From Undaria pinnatifida (taxonomy: Eukaryota > Sar > Phaeophyceae > Laminariales > Alariaceae): a DNA stretch of 64,000 nucleotides. The stretch spans positions 9,004,121 to 9,068,120 of the forward strand of contig JABAKD010000016.1 of NCBI GenBank assembly GCA_012845835.1, in the 5' to 3' direction. Positions 12,001-21,843 of the stretch are shown piece after piece. Below the pieces are notes generated by a model. That model ran no database searches. It was not told where the DNA came from and saw nothing but the letters and a program-made list of their open reading frames with translations. Both the position numbers and the translations under genes were made by a program. Every line of letters begins with the position of its first letter. Position 1 is the stretch's first letter.

Positions 12001-13317
12001 AACTTGCGTGCGAGCGTCGGGATGGGATGGGAACAACTGGCCAGGTAGGGGGACGGGCAACAGTCGGGAAAGGAGCAGGCATCGGGATGGTAAACACTCG
12101 GGACGGGAACAAGACACATGGCGGGACGGTGAACGGTGGGGGCAGAAACCAAGGACGGGCACCGTCGTGAAATCGCGGTCGAAAACGAACATCACACGGT
12201 TTCCTTTTCCCGTCCGTCCCGTCCCGACCACACTTTCCCGTCCCGACCTTTACTGGGTGCCCCTGTTTTTCGAACCCACACAGCAAGGAAGCTCACAAAG
12301 GTCCACTCCAACCAAACAGCACAAACTGCAAAGAACCAACAGCAAGTCGATACTTGTAGGGGAAATAGGAAAAAATAAGAGAACAGAAAATGGCCGTCTC
12401 CACGTCTCCACTCTCCATTTCAACTCCAGTCTTGAGGTCGGTAGGGCGAATTGTGCGCCGCGCCCGTAGACAACTGAGCACAAACAACAGCAGCAGGTAG
12501 CATATTGGTGAGTCCCGACTGCTGCTGTTGTTGCTGCGTGAGGAGACATGACAACCATATGTACCTTTTGAGCCGCTGGTGTCGCATCAAAAATGGACTT
12601 AAATATAATGATCGTTAACTATTAGTTTTAAAATATAACGGACTCTATATTTACGTCCGTACCGGATCATACAAAAGGACACGCCTTGTGTGCACATCAA
12701 CCCGAGAGATGCTGGGTGTAAGGGCATAAAGCAGCACCAAGGCTGTAACCACAGAGTACTCGCACACCGTACACATACCATATCTAACACTACATAATAC
12801 ATGAACTACACAAGTGCTACTACTTCTATCAACTGCTGTTGTGCTTGGTGATCTGAATCATGAGGGACTTGCGTCGTTGTCAAAGAGCGTTGCCATGCCA
12901 ACGAGGGATGAGCTTTTCACGGCTGCGACATCTCGAGACCGGGCGGTCCGGTTCTTCCTCCGGATCCTACCTACGGTCGATCGGTGTGTGGCATCGGCAA
13001 CTGCCCGAGTGCCCGGTCAAGGCAGCTCGCAACAGCAGCAGCAGCATGGTAAACACCACCACCATCGCTACCGACTTGGACATACTGCACCAGGTACACC
13101 AGTACAGCTGGAGACAGAACAAAATAAAATTAAATAAAATACCAAAACCAATACGAATTTGGTTCGAAAACAAACAATAAAACACACTCGTCCACAAAAA
13201 CTTGACGCTCGTGTCGCCCCTTACCTGCAACCCATCTTGCCCCAGAACGAAACAGCTTGCTATCACGAACACCAGCGTAATTAAGATGCGCGGTGATCGC
13301 TGTTGTCGCCTTCCCAT
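1..13317 (-). CDS. GT14 Core-2/I-branching-type glycosyltransferase (3' end outside window)
   Basis: Seven in-phase exons, 5' to 3' on the minus strand: 13317-13225, 9733-9608, 6859-6689, 4971-4751, 3876-3730, 1046-872 and 36-1, giving about 323 residues before the window ends. Exon 1 encodes MGRRQQRSPR followed by a hydrophobic stretch (ILITLVFVIASCFVL), a signal anchor typical of type II Golgi glycosyltransferases. Residues about 20-185 are a low-similarity stem. The GT14 (Branch) domain starts near residue 189 with AYVLLAHDEPAQVVRLVNAL, then WFIIHIDKKS, WGGFNVVQATLNA and HWLWILSGTTYPI, matching the family's IHVD-K, WGG-S-V and LSG-DYPL blocks. Family members transfer GlcNAc or xylose onto glycans from nucleotide sugars in the Golgi; the acceptor here cannot be told. 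Donors are GTAAGG, GTGAGA, GTGAGT, GTGAGA, GTAAGG and GTGGGT. The exon 4 acceptor (TAG at 4972-4974) and the exon at 1-36 are the least certain parts. Confidence 0.85.
37..871 (-). other. Intron 6 of the GT14 gene
   Basis: It holds an R5 repeat copy (262-400), A-rich sequence on the plus strand (60-230 and 600-860) and a short C10 run near 798. The A-rich parts yield long low-complexity ORFs on both strands that are not genes. No other structure was seen. Confidence 0.6.
262..400 (+). repeat. Dispersed repeat, family R5
   Basis: Shares GTACTCAT-TGTTGCT-GCC, CGCATCCCTTTCGAGACGG and GGCGCTCATTACGTTTCTTC with 5676-5815, 9098-9300 and 45203-45400. It follows a G-rich patch, as the other copies do. 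Confidence 0.6.
1303..1554. repeat. MITE-like element, family R4
   Basis: Ends GTAGGGGTTGCAG and CTGCTGCACGCCCC are inverted repeats. The interior CCTTCGAATCAATGTTTCGGG is shared with the other copies. Confidence 0.55.
1688..2355. repeat. CCCGA element, family R3, long compound copy
   Basis: It begins CGGGGTTTTTCGCGG and ends CCGTGAAAACCCC, imperfect inverted ends. Inside, blocks of GACCCGACCC alternate with GTGATATTA and CCTCCTGACC spacers several times, suggesting nested or amplified copies. Confidence 0.6.
2675..3100. repeat. Two R1 SINE fragments in inverted orientation
   Basis: A minus-strand fragment (2675-2862) and a plus-strand fragment (2912-3100) of the R1 body face each other. 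The inner arms match perfectly over 26 bp (TTCTTCCCTCGTCGACTGGC and its reverse complement), so the transcript could fold into a long hairpin. Both lack the tRNA head. Confidence 0.65.
3161..3270 (+). repeat. 23-bp tandem repeat, about five units
   Basis: ACAAGACAAAACAAAACAAA plus CAC at an exact 23-bp period (3161, 3184, 3207 and onwards), next to an AAAC microsatellite (3100-3160). Confidence 0.85.
3922..4326 (+). repeat. AGC/AGT trinucleotide array
   Basis: About 400 bp of mixed AGC, AGT, GTA-type triplets in GT14 intron 4. All frames are open through much of it. Confidence 0.9.
4337..4560. repeat. MITE-like element, family R4
   Basis: Ends GTAGGGGTTGCAG and CTGCACCCC. Interior GAATGCCTTCGAAATCATG and GGAGCTCAGAATTTT match the other copies. 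Confidence 0.6.
5011..5327 (+). mobile_element. tRNA-headed SINE, family R1, diverged copy
   Basis: It starts GGTCGCCCCGGTGG with a decayed A box, then a B box (CTTCGAATCCCCC), a body with GCGCGATAAAAAATGAAGGC and an A/G-rich tail. ATACAT on both sides (5005-5010 and 5328-5333) may be the target duplication. It lies antisense within 40 bp of the exon 4 acceptor of the GT14 gene. Confidence 0.6.
5676..5815 (+). repeat. Dispersed repeat, family R5
   Basis: Same blocks as the copy at 262-400. A weaker tail resembling the 9230-9300 tail (CCTTCCTCTTTGGCCGTCTG) appears at 5965-6000. Confidence 0.6.
6171..6300. repeat. CCCGA element, family R3, compact copy
   Basis: 130 bp with inverted ends CAGGGCTTTTCACGGGTC and CATGAAAAGCCCTT. 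It contains AGGAGGT and three GGGTCGGGTC-like units. Confidence 0.65.
7075..7180 (+). repeat. R2 3'-end fragment
   Basis: Matches the last about 105 bp of R2 (ACGTGGAAGTGTGGTGAGCTTGAGC ... CCCATCCGCCG), more diverged and without a long A tail. Confidence 0.6.
7497..7738. repeat. Two R7 copies in inverted orientation
   Basis: A plus copy (7497-7600, CTGTGACCACATAATCTGCA) and a minus copy (7655-7738, CCAGTGTCC ... GATTCTTCGTCC) face each other about 55 bp apart. Confidence 0.5.
7826..7965 (+). repeat. Dispersed repeat, family R6
   Basis: Second-longest copy: CAGCTGTGAGATCGAAGA, TCGTCGAAACTCATCTTTGC, GCGCGCATTACGAG and ATAGGTCGGCGACTCCCCTT. Confidence 0.6.
7999..8690 (+). repeat. G-run cluster with threefold repeat
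   Basis: Three units with GAAACTATAAA-CC, GAGGGGATAAATCTGACGG and a following G run start near 7999, 8137 and 8238. At least seven G runs of 9-20 lie between 8099 and 8690. Confidence 0.75.
9098..9300 (+). repeat. Dispersed repeat, family R5
   Basis: The longest copy, including the CCTTCCTCTTTGCCCGTCTG tail. It lies in GT14 intron 2. Confidence 0.6.
9776..10199 (+). mobile_element. Poly(A)-tailed retroposed element, family R2
   Basis: A 424-bp element starting GAGGACCAACGCCCGAAT and ending GGAGGATA plus A20. It shares both ends with the copy at 21844-22272, so this is probably a complete SINE-sized unit, not a truncated LINE. No tRNA-like boxes were found. Its start lies 43 bp from the acceptor of GT14 exon 2, in antisense. 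Confidence 0.75.
10331..11800. repeat. Direct duplication of a 650-bp block in GT14 intron 1
   Basis: 10331-10975 and 11147-11800 are about 95 percent alike by eye, offset 816 bp. Both start ACTTTCTCGGTCGAATTTTG and end CGAAATTCGATT-GCAAGTTCC. Each carries the same 90-codon plus-strand ORF (MRGE-P-LR-VGPPEQPQRG) and a 76-codon minus ORF; neither matches a known family. Confidence 0.75.
10943..11035. repeat. Palindrome with 45-bp arms
   Basis: Arms 10943-10987 and 10991-11035 (core CGGGCCC TAA GGGCCCG) pair with a few mismatches and only 3 bases between them. It lies at the junction of the duplicated blocks. The same half-arm sequence occurs at 11759-11810 and again, decayed, at 11822-11853. 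Confidence 0.75.
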
Positions 13318-13781
13318 ATTTCTTGCGTTACCTCTATATCCCGGAGTGAACCTTGTGAGCTTCCCTGTGCTGTGTGGGTTCGAAAACACAAGCTGAAAAA
13401 CGAAAACAGAAACAAAATGAATCTCTCCGTAAAAAGTCGTTCGTCAAAACTCCCTTATTCAAACATGCCAACTGTATTAATGTAAAACCCGAATACGAGA
13501 TATTTGTGGGGGGGAGAGCCTCTCAAGCTGGAAGCACACATTCCAAGCTCAGTGCGGCCGGCAGATATCTCTGGAGCTGATTCTAAACACAGGAGAACGC
13601 GCGAACCTGGCAAGCACTAGAGACTTGGGTGAAACGGGCACTTTTCTGCAGCAGCGGGGGCGACAGTGCAGAGGGCAAAACAGAGCGAATTACCGCTTTG
13701 ATTCTCGCGACAGCACCTCCTTGTAGCCGACACAGCAGCAGACGCAAAGGCTTCTCGTGAAGGAGCACGCAGACGCCGATC
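13318..13781. promoter_or_regulatory. Divergent intergenic interval upstream of the GT14 gene
   Basis: This 464-bp interval separates the GT14 start (minus) from a possible plus-strand first exon at 13782. No TATA box is evident. Positions 13343-13392 are repeated in inverted orientation at about 12265-12306 inside GT14 intron 1 (shared core TTTTCGAACCCACACAGCA). A two-way promoter is inferred from spacing only. Confidence 0.35.
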
Positions 13782-13826
13782 ATGTCGGACTTCGCGACTG
13801 AAGCGAAACCAGAGACTACAGAGGAG
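13782..13826 (+). CDS. Candidate first exon of an unidentified plus-strand gene
   Basis: An ATG opens 15 codons (MSDFATEAKPETTEE) that end exactly at a consensus donor, GAG|GTACGT. The peptide is acidic and of ordinary composition, like the disordered start of a cytosolic protein. The next acceptor after the donor (AACAG|CAAG at 13945) gives only 23 more codons before a stop. I found no convincing downstream exon before 23 kb, so this may be a short ORF or chance. Confidence 0.25.
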
Positions 13827-15077
13827 GTACGTCCCTTGCCTTGCTCGGTGAGGTTTGAGCGCTTACCGTGATTGCGGCACGGCGTGGTTACGGCGGCTGA
13901 TCGATTCTCGCTTTTTGCTCTTGTTTTGCCTCTTTGGAGAACAGCAAGTTTTGCTGCCATCCAGCACCGCCAGCACCGCACTGCTCGTGCTTGCAGGCAG
14001 CACTTACCCAGTATAACACACCGCTCGCTACCCCCTGATGCGGCCTTTCCGTTAGGCCATGCATTGCCCCCCAAGCCCGCCCCCCAGATTGGCTAGGAAG
14101 CGGGCGTTTGCGGCCCTCGTGCTGATCGCAACTGTCAGAGCAGCAGGATTGTGTTATCCTGAAAACACGGAAACACACTTTGAAATCTCCTACCTGGTCC
14201 AGCAGGACAACGATCATACTTGTATTGGACTCATAGTATGTCTGGAGTCTGGAGCACTCTCTATTCCAGTGTAAATTGTGCTCGTACTCGTACGTATATT
14301 CGCGCACTGAAGGAGGGCAATGGGGCCATCGGCACCGTTGCTGCTGTTCCTCGGCATTCGTATGTTTATGACCACGTACGGGACTCACTTGCGGTCGGTG
14401 TCCCGGTTCGCAGCAACGCTCCGTGTGTCTGTCGGTCGGTACGAGTAGAGTCGTACTGCTTTGGCGCTGACGCTGCTGCTCCTGTATTTGACGAAAGCAC
14501 AGAAAATGCATTCAGAAAGACGCATGGCCTCATTTTGGTGTGCAGAAGAGCGAGAAGGGACCTTGCGGCGACGACGTCGCCCGACCTACAGCAGTACAAG
14601 TAGTCTAAACCTCGTATACTCCTTCCATTAGACACACCAGATGCCGGGTAGTCGACATTAGGCTGGAAGTGTTGGAGTATGGAGTATAACATGGGTTCTG
14701 TATCTTTGTATTTTCCTGTCGTTCCTTTTTGGTCCCGTCGTGTACCGCAGGCGGCAGAAAGGCAGGCAGGCAACTTGTCGTCGTACATTAGTCGTACGTA
14801 ACAGACGGGAGCACGTTGTTGTTGTACTGGTACATATATCATGGTGCGCACATGCTATCTGCCAGTATGATACCGTTCTACCCCACGCTTTCTTAGTAAC
14901 AGCATGCATGACGTGACGCCCCTCCATGCCCTTGCTTCCGACCTTGGTTTAGACTGCGAGCATTAAGTACAGCTCTTGCACAGCCACATTCTACCAACTA
15001 TTAAATACCTCATTGGGTGGGTGGCATTGCATGGCCAAATCGCCTTTTGCTGTATTTGCAACGTGTATATCTATCTC

Positions 15078-15165
15078 GTACTTTGACCACAGAGCTCGTC
15101 TCTCTACATACGAGGCATCAACACGGACACTAGTTGTGCTGGATGTAGATAGGCGGCAATATCAA
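15078..15165 (+). repeat. Dispersed repeat, family R7
   Basis: Consensus core: GACCACAGAGCTTGTCTCTC then GATGAAGAATCAGCACGGAC then ACTGGGTGTGCTGGATGTCG. Seven copies in both orientations: 7497-7600 (+), 7655-7738 (-), 8740-8830 (-), here, 20820-20910 (-), 56425-56515 (+) and 61265-61370 (+). Confidence 0.6.
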
Positions 15166-16186
15166 TTTAATATGAAGAACATCTACCAAGCACACAATCA
15201 CTACATCAGTACTCGTGTATACGTATGATACGAATATCTAAGTACTGTAATAGGTAATACTCTTCGCACAATGTATTCTGATATGATACGAATCGATACG
15301 TCACCATCAGGCTGGTATACGTACGTAATCTTGTGCTCAAAGTCCCAAGGACGAATCAGGATAAGTAGTGGCACCGCTCCTGGTCGACCCTTGATTGGTT
15401 AGTTGGTGCGTTCGTTCATAGCCACGTATAATACGAGTATGATACGGGGTACGGGGTACGGGACTTCCGGTCGGTGCGCCGTTCGTAAAGTCCAGCGTAT
15501 TCGTCGGCCGGATGCTTACTCTGGTATTGATGGTATATTGCCCACACCAAATGGGCTGAAAACGAAAGACATCTCTTTCAATTTGACCCTCTCGACGTGG
15601 CAAAACATATGCGTGTGAAGAGGCGGTACCATAAATAGGGGACATAACCCGATATCCACGGAGCAGGAGTATGAATATCAGGTCTGTTTTATGTTTTGAT
15701 GATACCAGCACTTTTGGGGTCGAAAACGAAAGTATTTTGTCAGTTTGAGCCTGACCCTACCGAAGTGACGAGACATGTAGCGATAACGAAAATCCACGCA
15801 AGAAGTTTGCGTCCGACCGGCATTTTCGAATGATCTTCCCAATCGCTCACGCATTCGATACTCGATACTCGTTACGCAGGATACGTCGTATGCGTTCTTT
15901 CATTAGGCTCTGTCGCGTCAAACGGCACTTTATTAGACCGATCTGGTCGTGCACCTTGTGTTGTTTCATGTTATCGTCCAACAAGTTATTAACGGCCCGA
16001 TCAGCCTGCCTCTCTTTCGAGCGCGATAGGTTTTCGGTTAGACCTCACAGCAGTGTGTCTCTGTTTTGTCGTTCTACCTCCTCCTTTCCCTTCTCCACGT
16101 CCTCCTCAAGAGGAGACAATCGACGGACTTGCAGGTTTGAAGAACAGTGCAGTACAACCATTCTTGTTCGACCCCTCCCAGTATAT

Positions 16187-16523
16187 TGTCGGTCGCCCCG
16201 GTGGTCTAGTGGTCATCCTCGAATACTACTAGCATTGGTCCTTCAGTTCGATTCCCACCGTGGCGAGGTTTTGAATTTGTTTGCAAAAATGCAAAAACAA
16301 CAAAAAGGATCACGTGCGCCCACAGGTAGCAGCGTGGGTACCCACAATTCGACGCGAGTCGACCAAATAAGAAAATGCTGAGTTCTCCTCGCGATAAGAA
16401 ATGAAGGCGCGCACCGTAGTGGGAAGCGGGGGAGGAGGGCCCGCGATGGGACCCCGGGTCTGAGTTACTACTGGGAGGGAGCGCGAGAGTAGTGCGAGGA
16501 TGATAAATGGGATGAAAAAAAAA
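16187..16523 (+). mobile_element. tRNA-headed SINE, family R1, full length
   Basis: The head has a pol III A box (TGGTCTAGTGG) and B box (GTTCGATTCCC), and a near-complete acceptor stem (TCGCCCC with GTGGCGA). A TTTGCAAAAA linker follows, then a body shared with other copies (CTCGCGATAA-AATGAAGGCGC ... TCTGAGTTAC ... GATAA-TGGGAT) and an A10 tail. AGTATA flanks both sides as a possible target duplication. The anticodon arm is not tRNA-like, so this is not a working tRNA gene. Confidence 0.75.
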
Positions 16524-16789
16524 AGTATAGCCGGAGACACACGGCCCTTACTTTTATGTCTGTAGTCGCAGAGTGGTGATCTTCGCATGGTGCATGGTAT
16601 GAAATGCACGGCAACAGTAGTAGCGTAATAATCCGCCACTGGGAAACGTCACTACTAATCTACTACCATAGCTACTACAGCAGCAGTATCAATTACACCT
16701 TATTGCTGTATTAGTCGCTATGGATTCCCCGCGGTTTCCAATGTGCAGGTCTTACACAACCCGGCCAATCACTAATCAGCCAGTGGGGT

Positions 16790-17590
16790 TGGTGTTCTGC
16801 ACCGTGCGGAGCGGCGTAGACCCGGGGGATAATTGTTTTCGTCCCCAGGATGTTGGAGTTGTGGATGTATGGAAGAATTTCTGATCCAGGGATTGAAACT
16901 TATCCTCCCGGTGTGCAATGGGACCTCAAGGTTGTCCCAGGGAGCAGCTCTCGCCGCGCGCTGGCTCCATGAGCCTCAGATGATAAGTAATCGGGCGGTG
17001 GGGGTGGAGTTTCCGCACCGTGGGGAGCGGTATCAACTTGGATAATCATCGTTTTCGTCCCCGGTGTGTTGGAGTGGCATACATATGAAAGGATTTATGA
17101 TACGGGGATGGAACCCTATCGTCCCCGGGGTGTTGGGGTTGCATTTATATTGGAAAGATTTATGATCCGGGGATGGGACCCTATCGTCCCCGCGGGCGGC
17201 GGGACACGACTTTGTTTCGAGGGGCAACTGTCGCCATGGCTCCATGAGCCCCAGCCAATCAGCAATTGACGGATGTGGGTGGGGTTTCCACACCTTTCGG
17301 GGAGTTATCGACACGGGGGATGACTGTTTTCGTCCCCGGTGTGTTTGAGTTGTAGATGTATGGAAGAGATCTGACCCGGGCTGAGAACGTATCCTCCCGG
17401 GGTGCTTCTAGCTCCATGAACCCCAGCTGATGAGCTATCAACCAATGGGGTAGGGGTATCCACACCGTGCAGGCCAATGTCGACCCGAGGGATCGCCGTT
17501 GTAGTCCTCGGTTGGTGGGTGTTTGGAGATATGGAGGGATTTCGGACCCGGGGATGGAAAACTATCAGCCCCGGGTGCGACGGAATCTCT
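16790..17590 (+). repeat. Degenerate tandem repeat, four units
   Basis: Units starting near 16791, 17000, 17278 and 17448 share CCGCACCGTG-GGAGCGG, GATAATTGTTTTCGTCCCCGG, GTGTTGGAGTTG-AGATGTATG and CTCCATGAGCCCCAG. Unit length varies from 170 to 280 bp. Confidence 0.65.
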
Positions 17591-17734
17591 GTGTCCCTCT
17601 ATCTGGAAGAATCCTTTTCAGCACCAACTAGAAGAGAGCCGGTTATCTGGCAGAAATTTGATAGACTAATCAACGGCCCGAAGCAAAAAAATCATAATTG
17701 TAAGCCGGCAGCAAGGCTGGCTCGACGGCTGTCA

Positions 17735-18165
17735 GGACTGCCTCGGGATTATCGGCAATGCTCATCACGCGACAGCCACGACTCGGCGTGACGTGAAATG
17801 TAGTTCTGCTGGTTGTGTCCCCAACCCTCTATACCCATGCCGCCCGGCGGGGCTGAAACGCTCTGGATCACGAGACCAGGAAAATCATCCTCGTAGTGTG
17901 CTGTGAAGTGCTGTGGTGTACCACTCTGAACGAAAATGTAGGACCATTGGGCAAAACATGTAGAATCCAAACGGTCCTTACATTGTTGTCCGTAGTCACT
18001 GTCCTTGGGGTTGTCGGCAGTGCTCAGCCCGGATGGCCACGACTCGGCGCGGCGTGAGATCCATTTGACATCATAGTGTACTGCTGATTGTGCTTCCGCC
18101 CCTTTGCGCCCTGCCGAGCGAGGGGCGACGCTGAAACACTCTGGATCGCGAGACCATGATGCAGA
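17735..18165 (+). repeat. Diverged tandem duplication of about 250 bp
   Basis: Shared blocks: TCGGCA-TGCTCA, GCCACGACTCGGCG, GACGTGA and CTGAAACACTCTGGATCGCGAGACCA, once at 17753-17880 and again at 18013-18155. Confidence 0.6.
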
Positions 18166-18176
18166 ACGACAGCCAG

Positions 18177-18235
18177 GATATCAGCATTGGATAATGTATT
18201 TTTATATCAGCATTGGATAATGTATTTTTATGGAA
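18177..18235 (+). repeat. 28-bp tandem duplication
   Basis: ATATCAGCATTGGATAATGT plus ATTTTT occurs twice in a row. Confidence 0.8.
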
Positions 18236-18584
18236 AACTTTAAAACTCTTTCAAGTTCAGGATTCCTAGCAATTTTTTGTTTTGTTTATCTTTTAAACGT
18301 GACATTTCAGAAGTTCCATGTGTCAGGACTCGTGATGTTTTTGCTTTCGTTATATTAGGAACTACCCTTACAAAGAGGAGGGCGCATACAGTATATGTAC
18401 ATTATCGTGTTGTGCGCGTGCTGTGCATCCCCTTCGTTTTTTTTTCGGACGCATTCCCTTACTCCAGCGGGTCCGGGCTAGCTTTGTGTGACTGATGCTG
18501 CAATCGCTATTTTTATTTGGACAATTTTTATTTGGACAATTTTTATTTTTCCCCTCTGAAGTTTCAAAGGGGTAACAAATAGCC

Positions 18585-18813
18585 GGGGCTTTTTACGGGT
18601 CGTACCGGGTCAGGGTGACCCAACCCGACCCGTGAGATACGAACGAAAAACCTCCTGATCCGACCCGACCCGACCCGACCCGACCCGTCCCGACCCGACC
18701 CGACCCGACCCGAACACCCAAACACCTGCAGACCCGACCCGACCCGACCCGCGAATTAAAAAAAAAAATCTGACCCGACCAGCTGGCCGGATCATGACCC
18801 GTGAAAACCGCTG
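18585..18813. repeat. CCCGA element, family R3
   Basis: 229 bp with ends GGGGCTTTTTACGGGTC and GACCCGTGAAAACCGCTG around two CCCGA arrays and the CCTCCTGA spacer typical of the family. Confidence 0.65.
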
Positions 18814-18946
18814 GTAGTAACGGTTTCACCACAGTGTGATCGAAAACTACTTACAACTTTATTGTCCCCTGAAAGGTGGATGCAGTTTTTAAACGATTAC
18901 GTAGTTGGCTCGTTTCACAAGGAATGCTTTTTAATAATTGAAAGTT

Positions 18947-19140
18947 ACACTTTCAGCTGTGAGATCAAGGATTTTCGTCGAAACTCATACCTGGTATCAG
19001 CTAAGTGTTGGGCGATTCTACGACCGCGCATTGCTACGGGGTGTGTATGTTCTCGTGAAAGAGATAGGTCGGCGACCCCCCTTAGTGCCATTAATAAGCA
19101 GCTAATACCAGGGTCGACAAGGGGGATTTACTATGATGAC
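18947..19140 (+). repeat. Dispersed repeat, family R6
   Basis: Contains CAGCTGTGAGATC and TTCGTCGAAACTCAT, then GCGCATTGCTACGGG and ATAGGTCGGCGAC. The same order occurs at 7826-7965, and shorter versions at 21708-21800, 34683-34760 and 51305-51385. Confidence 0.6.
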
Positions 19141-20929
19141 GTTCAGCCTGTAATCATTCTGGATACGGAAATTTTTTGTATCATGCGTAGCTACAGATTT
19201 GTGGCGCACCGACTGGAAAATCGCGGTTCTTCGAAAATGTCGTGGTTGGCTGAGTGTTTTCGTCTCCACCGGTCGCGCTGTACGTCGCCCCCCCCCCCCC
19301 CCTCCTCTTCCCCCCCCGTCCGACCCTTTTGTTGGCTGCTGGAACTCCTTGCGATGCAGTCGACCGGTCGGTCGTGAAAAGGGGCGGTGAGCTGTGGCTC
19401 ACCCACCTCCCCCTCCCTATCCTGCCTGGCTACGCCCATTACCCCCTCTGATGTGGACGTGTTTCTGTTTTGCGGCTATAACCAAGCTAACAAAGAAGCA
19501 AGTAAACAAACATAGGAACGAACACAAACGAACGAACGAACGAACAGTCAAACATGCACGCGAGCACACAGCCAAACAGACAAGCGAGCAAAACAAACCA
19601 GGCCAACTCGCAAAACAAAAAAAACAGTACAAAACAAAACTAAACAAACCAAGCTAACTCACAAAGCAAAACTAAACAAAAAGCAAAACAAAACTAAGCA
19701 GACTAGCAAACAAGCAAACAAAACAGAAACATTGAGTATGTCGAAGTAGCGAGAGAGAAGCTGCGTCCTTCATCGAGACCCTGAAACGTGGGGTGGAGCA
19801 ATCAATCTCCGCGAAGGCACGGCAAGGGCGGGCGGGCGGGGCGGGAGGACAAGGTGGCAGGCCGATGCTACCCAACGAGAGCCAAAGCCTGGCTGTGCCT
19901 CCAGCCACTCCCGTTCATTTTCGGCGACGCGTCGTTCCGTGCGGCTGCGTCGTGGACAAAACCTACCGCTCTTATGGTACTATTATATGATACCTGTACG
20001 CCGTACCTGGTAGTTTTTTCGCTGTCCTTTTTTACGTTGTAGAGAGGAGAGGGGGGGTTGTTTTCGGGGAACAGCGTGTATAATTCGGTAGGTGAAGAAG
20101 CTTAACCCTTGGTGACATTTGTTTGATGAAACTCAACTTTTGGTGAAGCTGGTGGACTTTAGGAGAAAACTGGACTAATGGTTTAGAGTGAGTGTCTGCT
20201 CCGGTGTCGATGAAACTGAGCTCTCGGCCCTCGGTGAACTGTTCTTCTTTCTTTTAGTTGATAGAATCATCGATAAAGTTGGAACGTGGAAATTGGAAAT
20301 TGTTTTGAACCTGCTTGTTCTGCGCACACCGCGATGTTAAAGCACCAGCCAAGCTCCGATAGGCACAGCAGCATTTCATACCTACGTACCGCACGCACAG
20401 CAGAGCAGCCTGCAATCAGCCCTGAACATAGCGTTAAACTGCATACCGCAGTTATGTTCGTGTCGACCAGATAGCTGAGTTCGACAACGCAAGCACGCAG
20501 ATAAGAACAAGCAAGCAAACAGGCAAGAACAGGTGTTGCCGGAGAGCCATCATGATGTACGAGTATTTTCTGTTTCCTTTGTTTCTCTTTGTTCGTTTGT
20601 TATTCGTTGAATCAAATGGGTTAAAAAGCCACCAACACATTTTTTTTTCCTTAGAACCACTAACTCAGCCTTGTCATGGACCGCTGTCTAGTCGTAACGT
20701 ACTGCTGGGTTTTGTCTGGGATATATTAAGGTGTGGACAACGTGACAAAAAGCAGCCGTCTTTTTGCTGCCACCTTAACCACGTGTTTCACACTTCTGTG
20801 TGTGTTTTATTGAAGTGCTTTCTCCCACCCGTCGATATCCAGCACATCCAACGTCCGTGCCGATTCATCATCCTCGAGAGGGACGAAACCTCTGTATTCG
20901 CAAACTGTGAGGACAGACACATACGTTGC

Positions 20930-21180
20930 ACAATTCGACGCGAATCAACGAGGGAATAAAGTGCTCAAATCTTCTCGCGATAAAGATGAAGGCGCGTACA
21001 GAGTAGTGGGGACGGGGGCGAAGAGCCTGCGTAAGTCACCCCATATCTGAGTTACGCCTAGGGAGGGGGAAGGAGAAGGAGTTACGCCTAGGGAGGGAGA
21101 AGGAGAAGAAGTTACCATAGGGAGGGGGAAGGTGAAGGGAAATGACCGAAGATAATAGAAAGGATAAGCAACAATAAGAA
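20930..21180 (+). repeat. R1 SINE fragment with internal tandem repeat
   Basis: Body and 3' end of R1 without the tRNA head. The block GTTACGCCTAGGGAGGG-GAAGGAGAAG is present three times in a row (21050-21130). Confidence 0.6.
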
Positions 21181-21707
21181 ATATGAATGCAAGTACTACA
21201 GCAAGATACCAGGTGCATACGGTGTACCCATGCATGTGGCGTCCGGGTTGTTTTACTGGAACCTGGCGACGGGGCTCGTGGCATTTTGAAGTTGCCAGTT
21301 TGCGTGTACAATCAGTCATGGACCTCTCTCCGCTTCACATTTTTTTTTTCTAGTTTTCAGTTCTGAGCGAGCATAGCGGGCGGCGAATGCCGCCCGCGGA
21401 GCGAAGCGCCTTGCACTATATTACCGGTAGGACACAGCGTTTCCACCAGCAGTACGTATGTACGCAAGAACGCGCGAGGCAGCTGCCAAGGTTCTCTCCC
21501 CGGTTACTGCTCCCCAGTTTATTTTTATCAAGTTACTGCTTCGCGTTCGCTTCGGCCTTGCCCTCATATCTCAAACGCCACCCAGTTCGTATTCGCTCCC
21601 ACTTTTTATTTTTGGATTCTGTACAAAGATATCTCGGCCCTCCCCTGTCTCAAATGCCACCCAGTACTTGCTCCCCAGTTTGTTTTATGAAAACTTCCAT
21701 TAAAAAA

Positions 21708-21800
21708 CACCTCAGCTGTGAGACCGAGAAACGTTGTCGAAACTCATCTCTGCAAGCTGCTTGTGATCGCGCTTGCTACGGGCGGGTTTGGGACCCTGTG
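21708..21800 (+). repeat. Dispersed repeat, family R6
   Basis: Copy with CACCTCAGCTGTGAGACCGA and TCGTCGAAACTCATCTCTGC-like blocks, next to the left end of the R2 element. Confidence 0.5.
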
Positions 21801-21843
21801 CGCGATACCAGGTATACGGGTTTTGTCTTCGAAGTGGTGCGTC

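Larger units (their letters stand above)
9734..13224 (-). other. Intron 1 of the GT14 gene, 3.5 kb
   Basis: It separates the signal-anchor exon from the stem exon; both boundaries are phase 0. It carries the antisense R2 element (9776-10199), a directly duplicated block of about 650 bp (10331-10975 and 11147-11800), a 45-bp-arm palindrome between the copies (10943-11035) and GGGACGGG-rich degenerate sequence (11990-12250). Confidence 0.7.

Noticed and set aside
14059-14274. 71-codon ORF with a signal-peptide-like start
   Set aside because: A longer ORF overlaps on the other strand, no splice or family support exists, and composition is ordinary.
13888-14511. 207-codon minus-strand ORF
   Set aside because: It is rich in Arg, Cys and Gln, has no recognisable motif, and overlaps the plus-strand ORFs at 14059-14603.
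16190-16265. tRNA gene
   Set aside because: A and B boxes are present, but the anticodon arm is not tRNA-like and the body continues into a SINE shared with other copies. The same applies to 58225-58304 and 5015-5090.
20552-20959. 135-codon plus-strand ORF
   Set aside because: Part of it is an antisense R7 repeat copy and its end runs into an R1 SINE fragment, so it is assembled from repeats.
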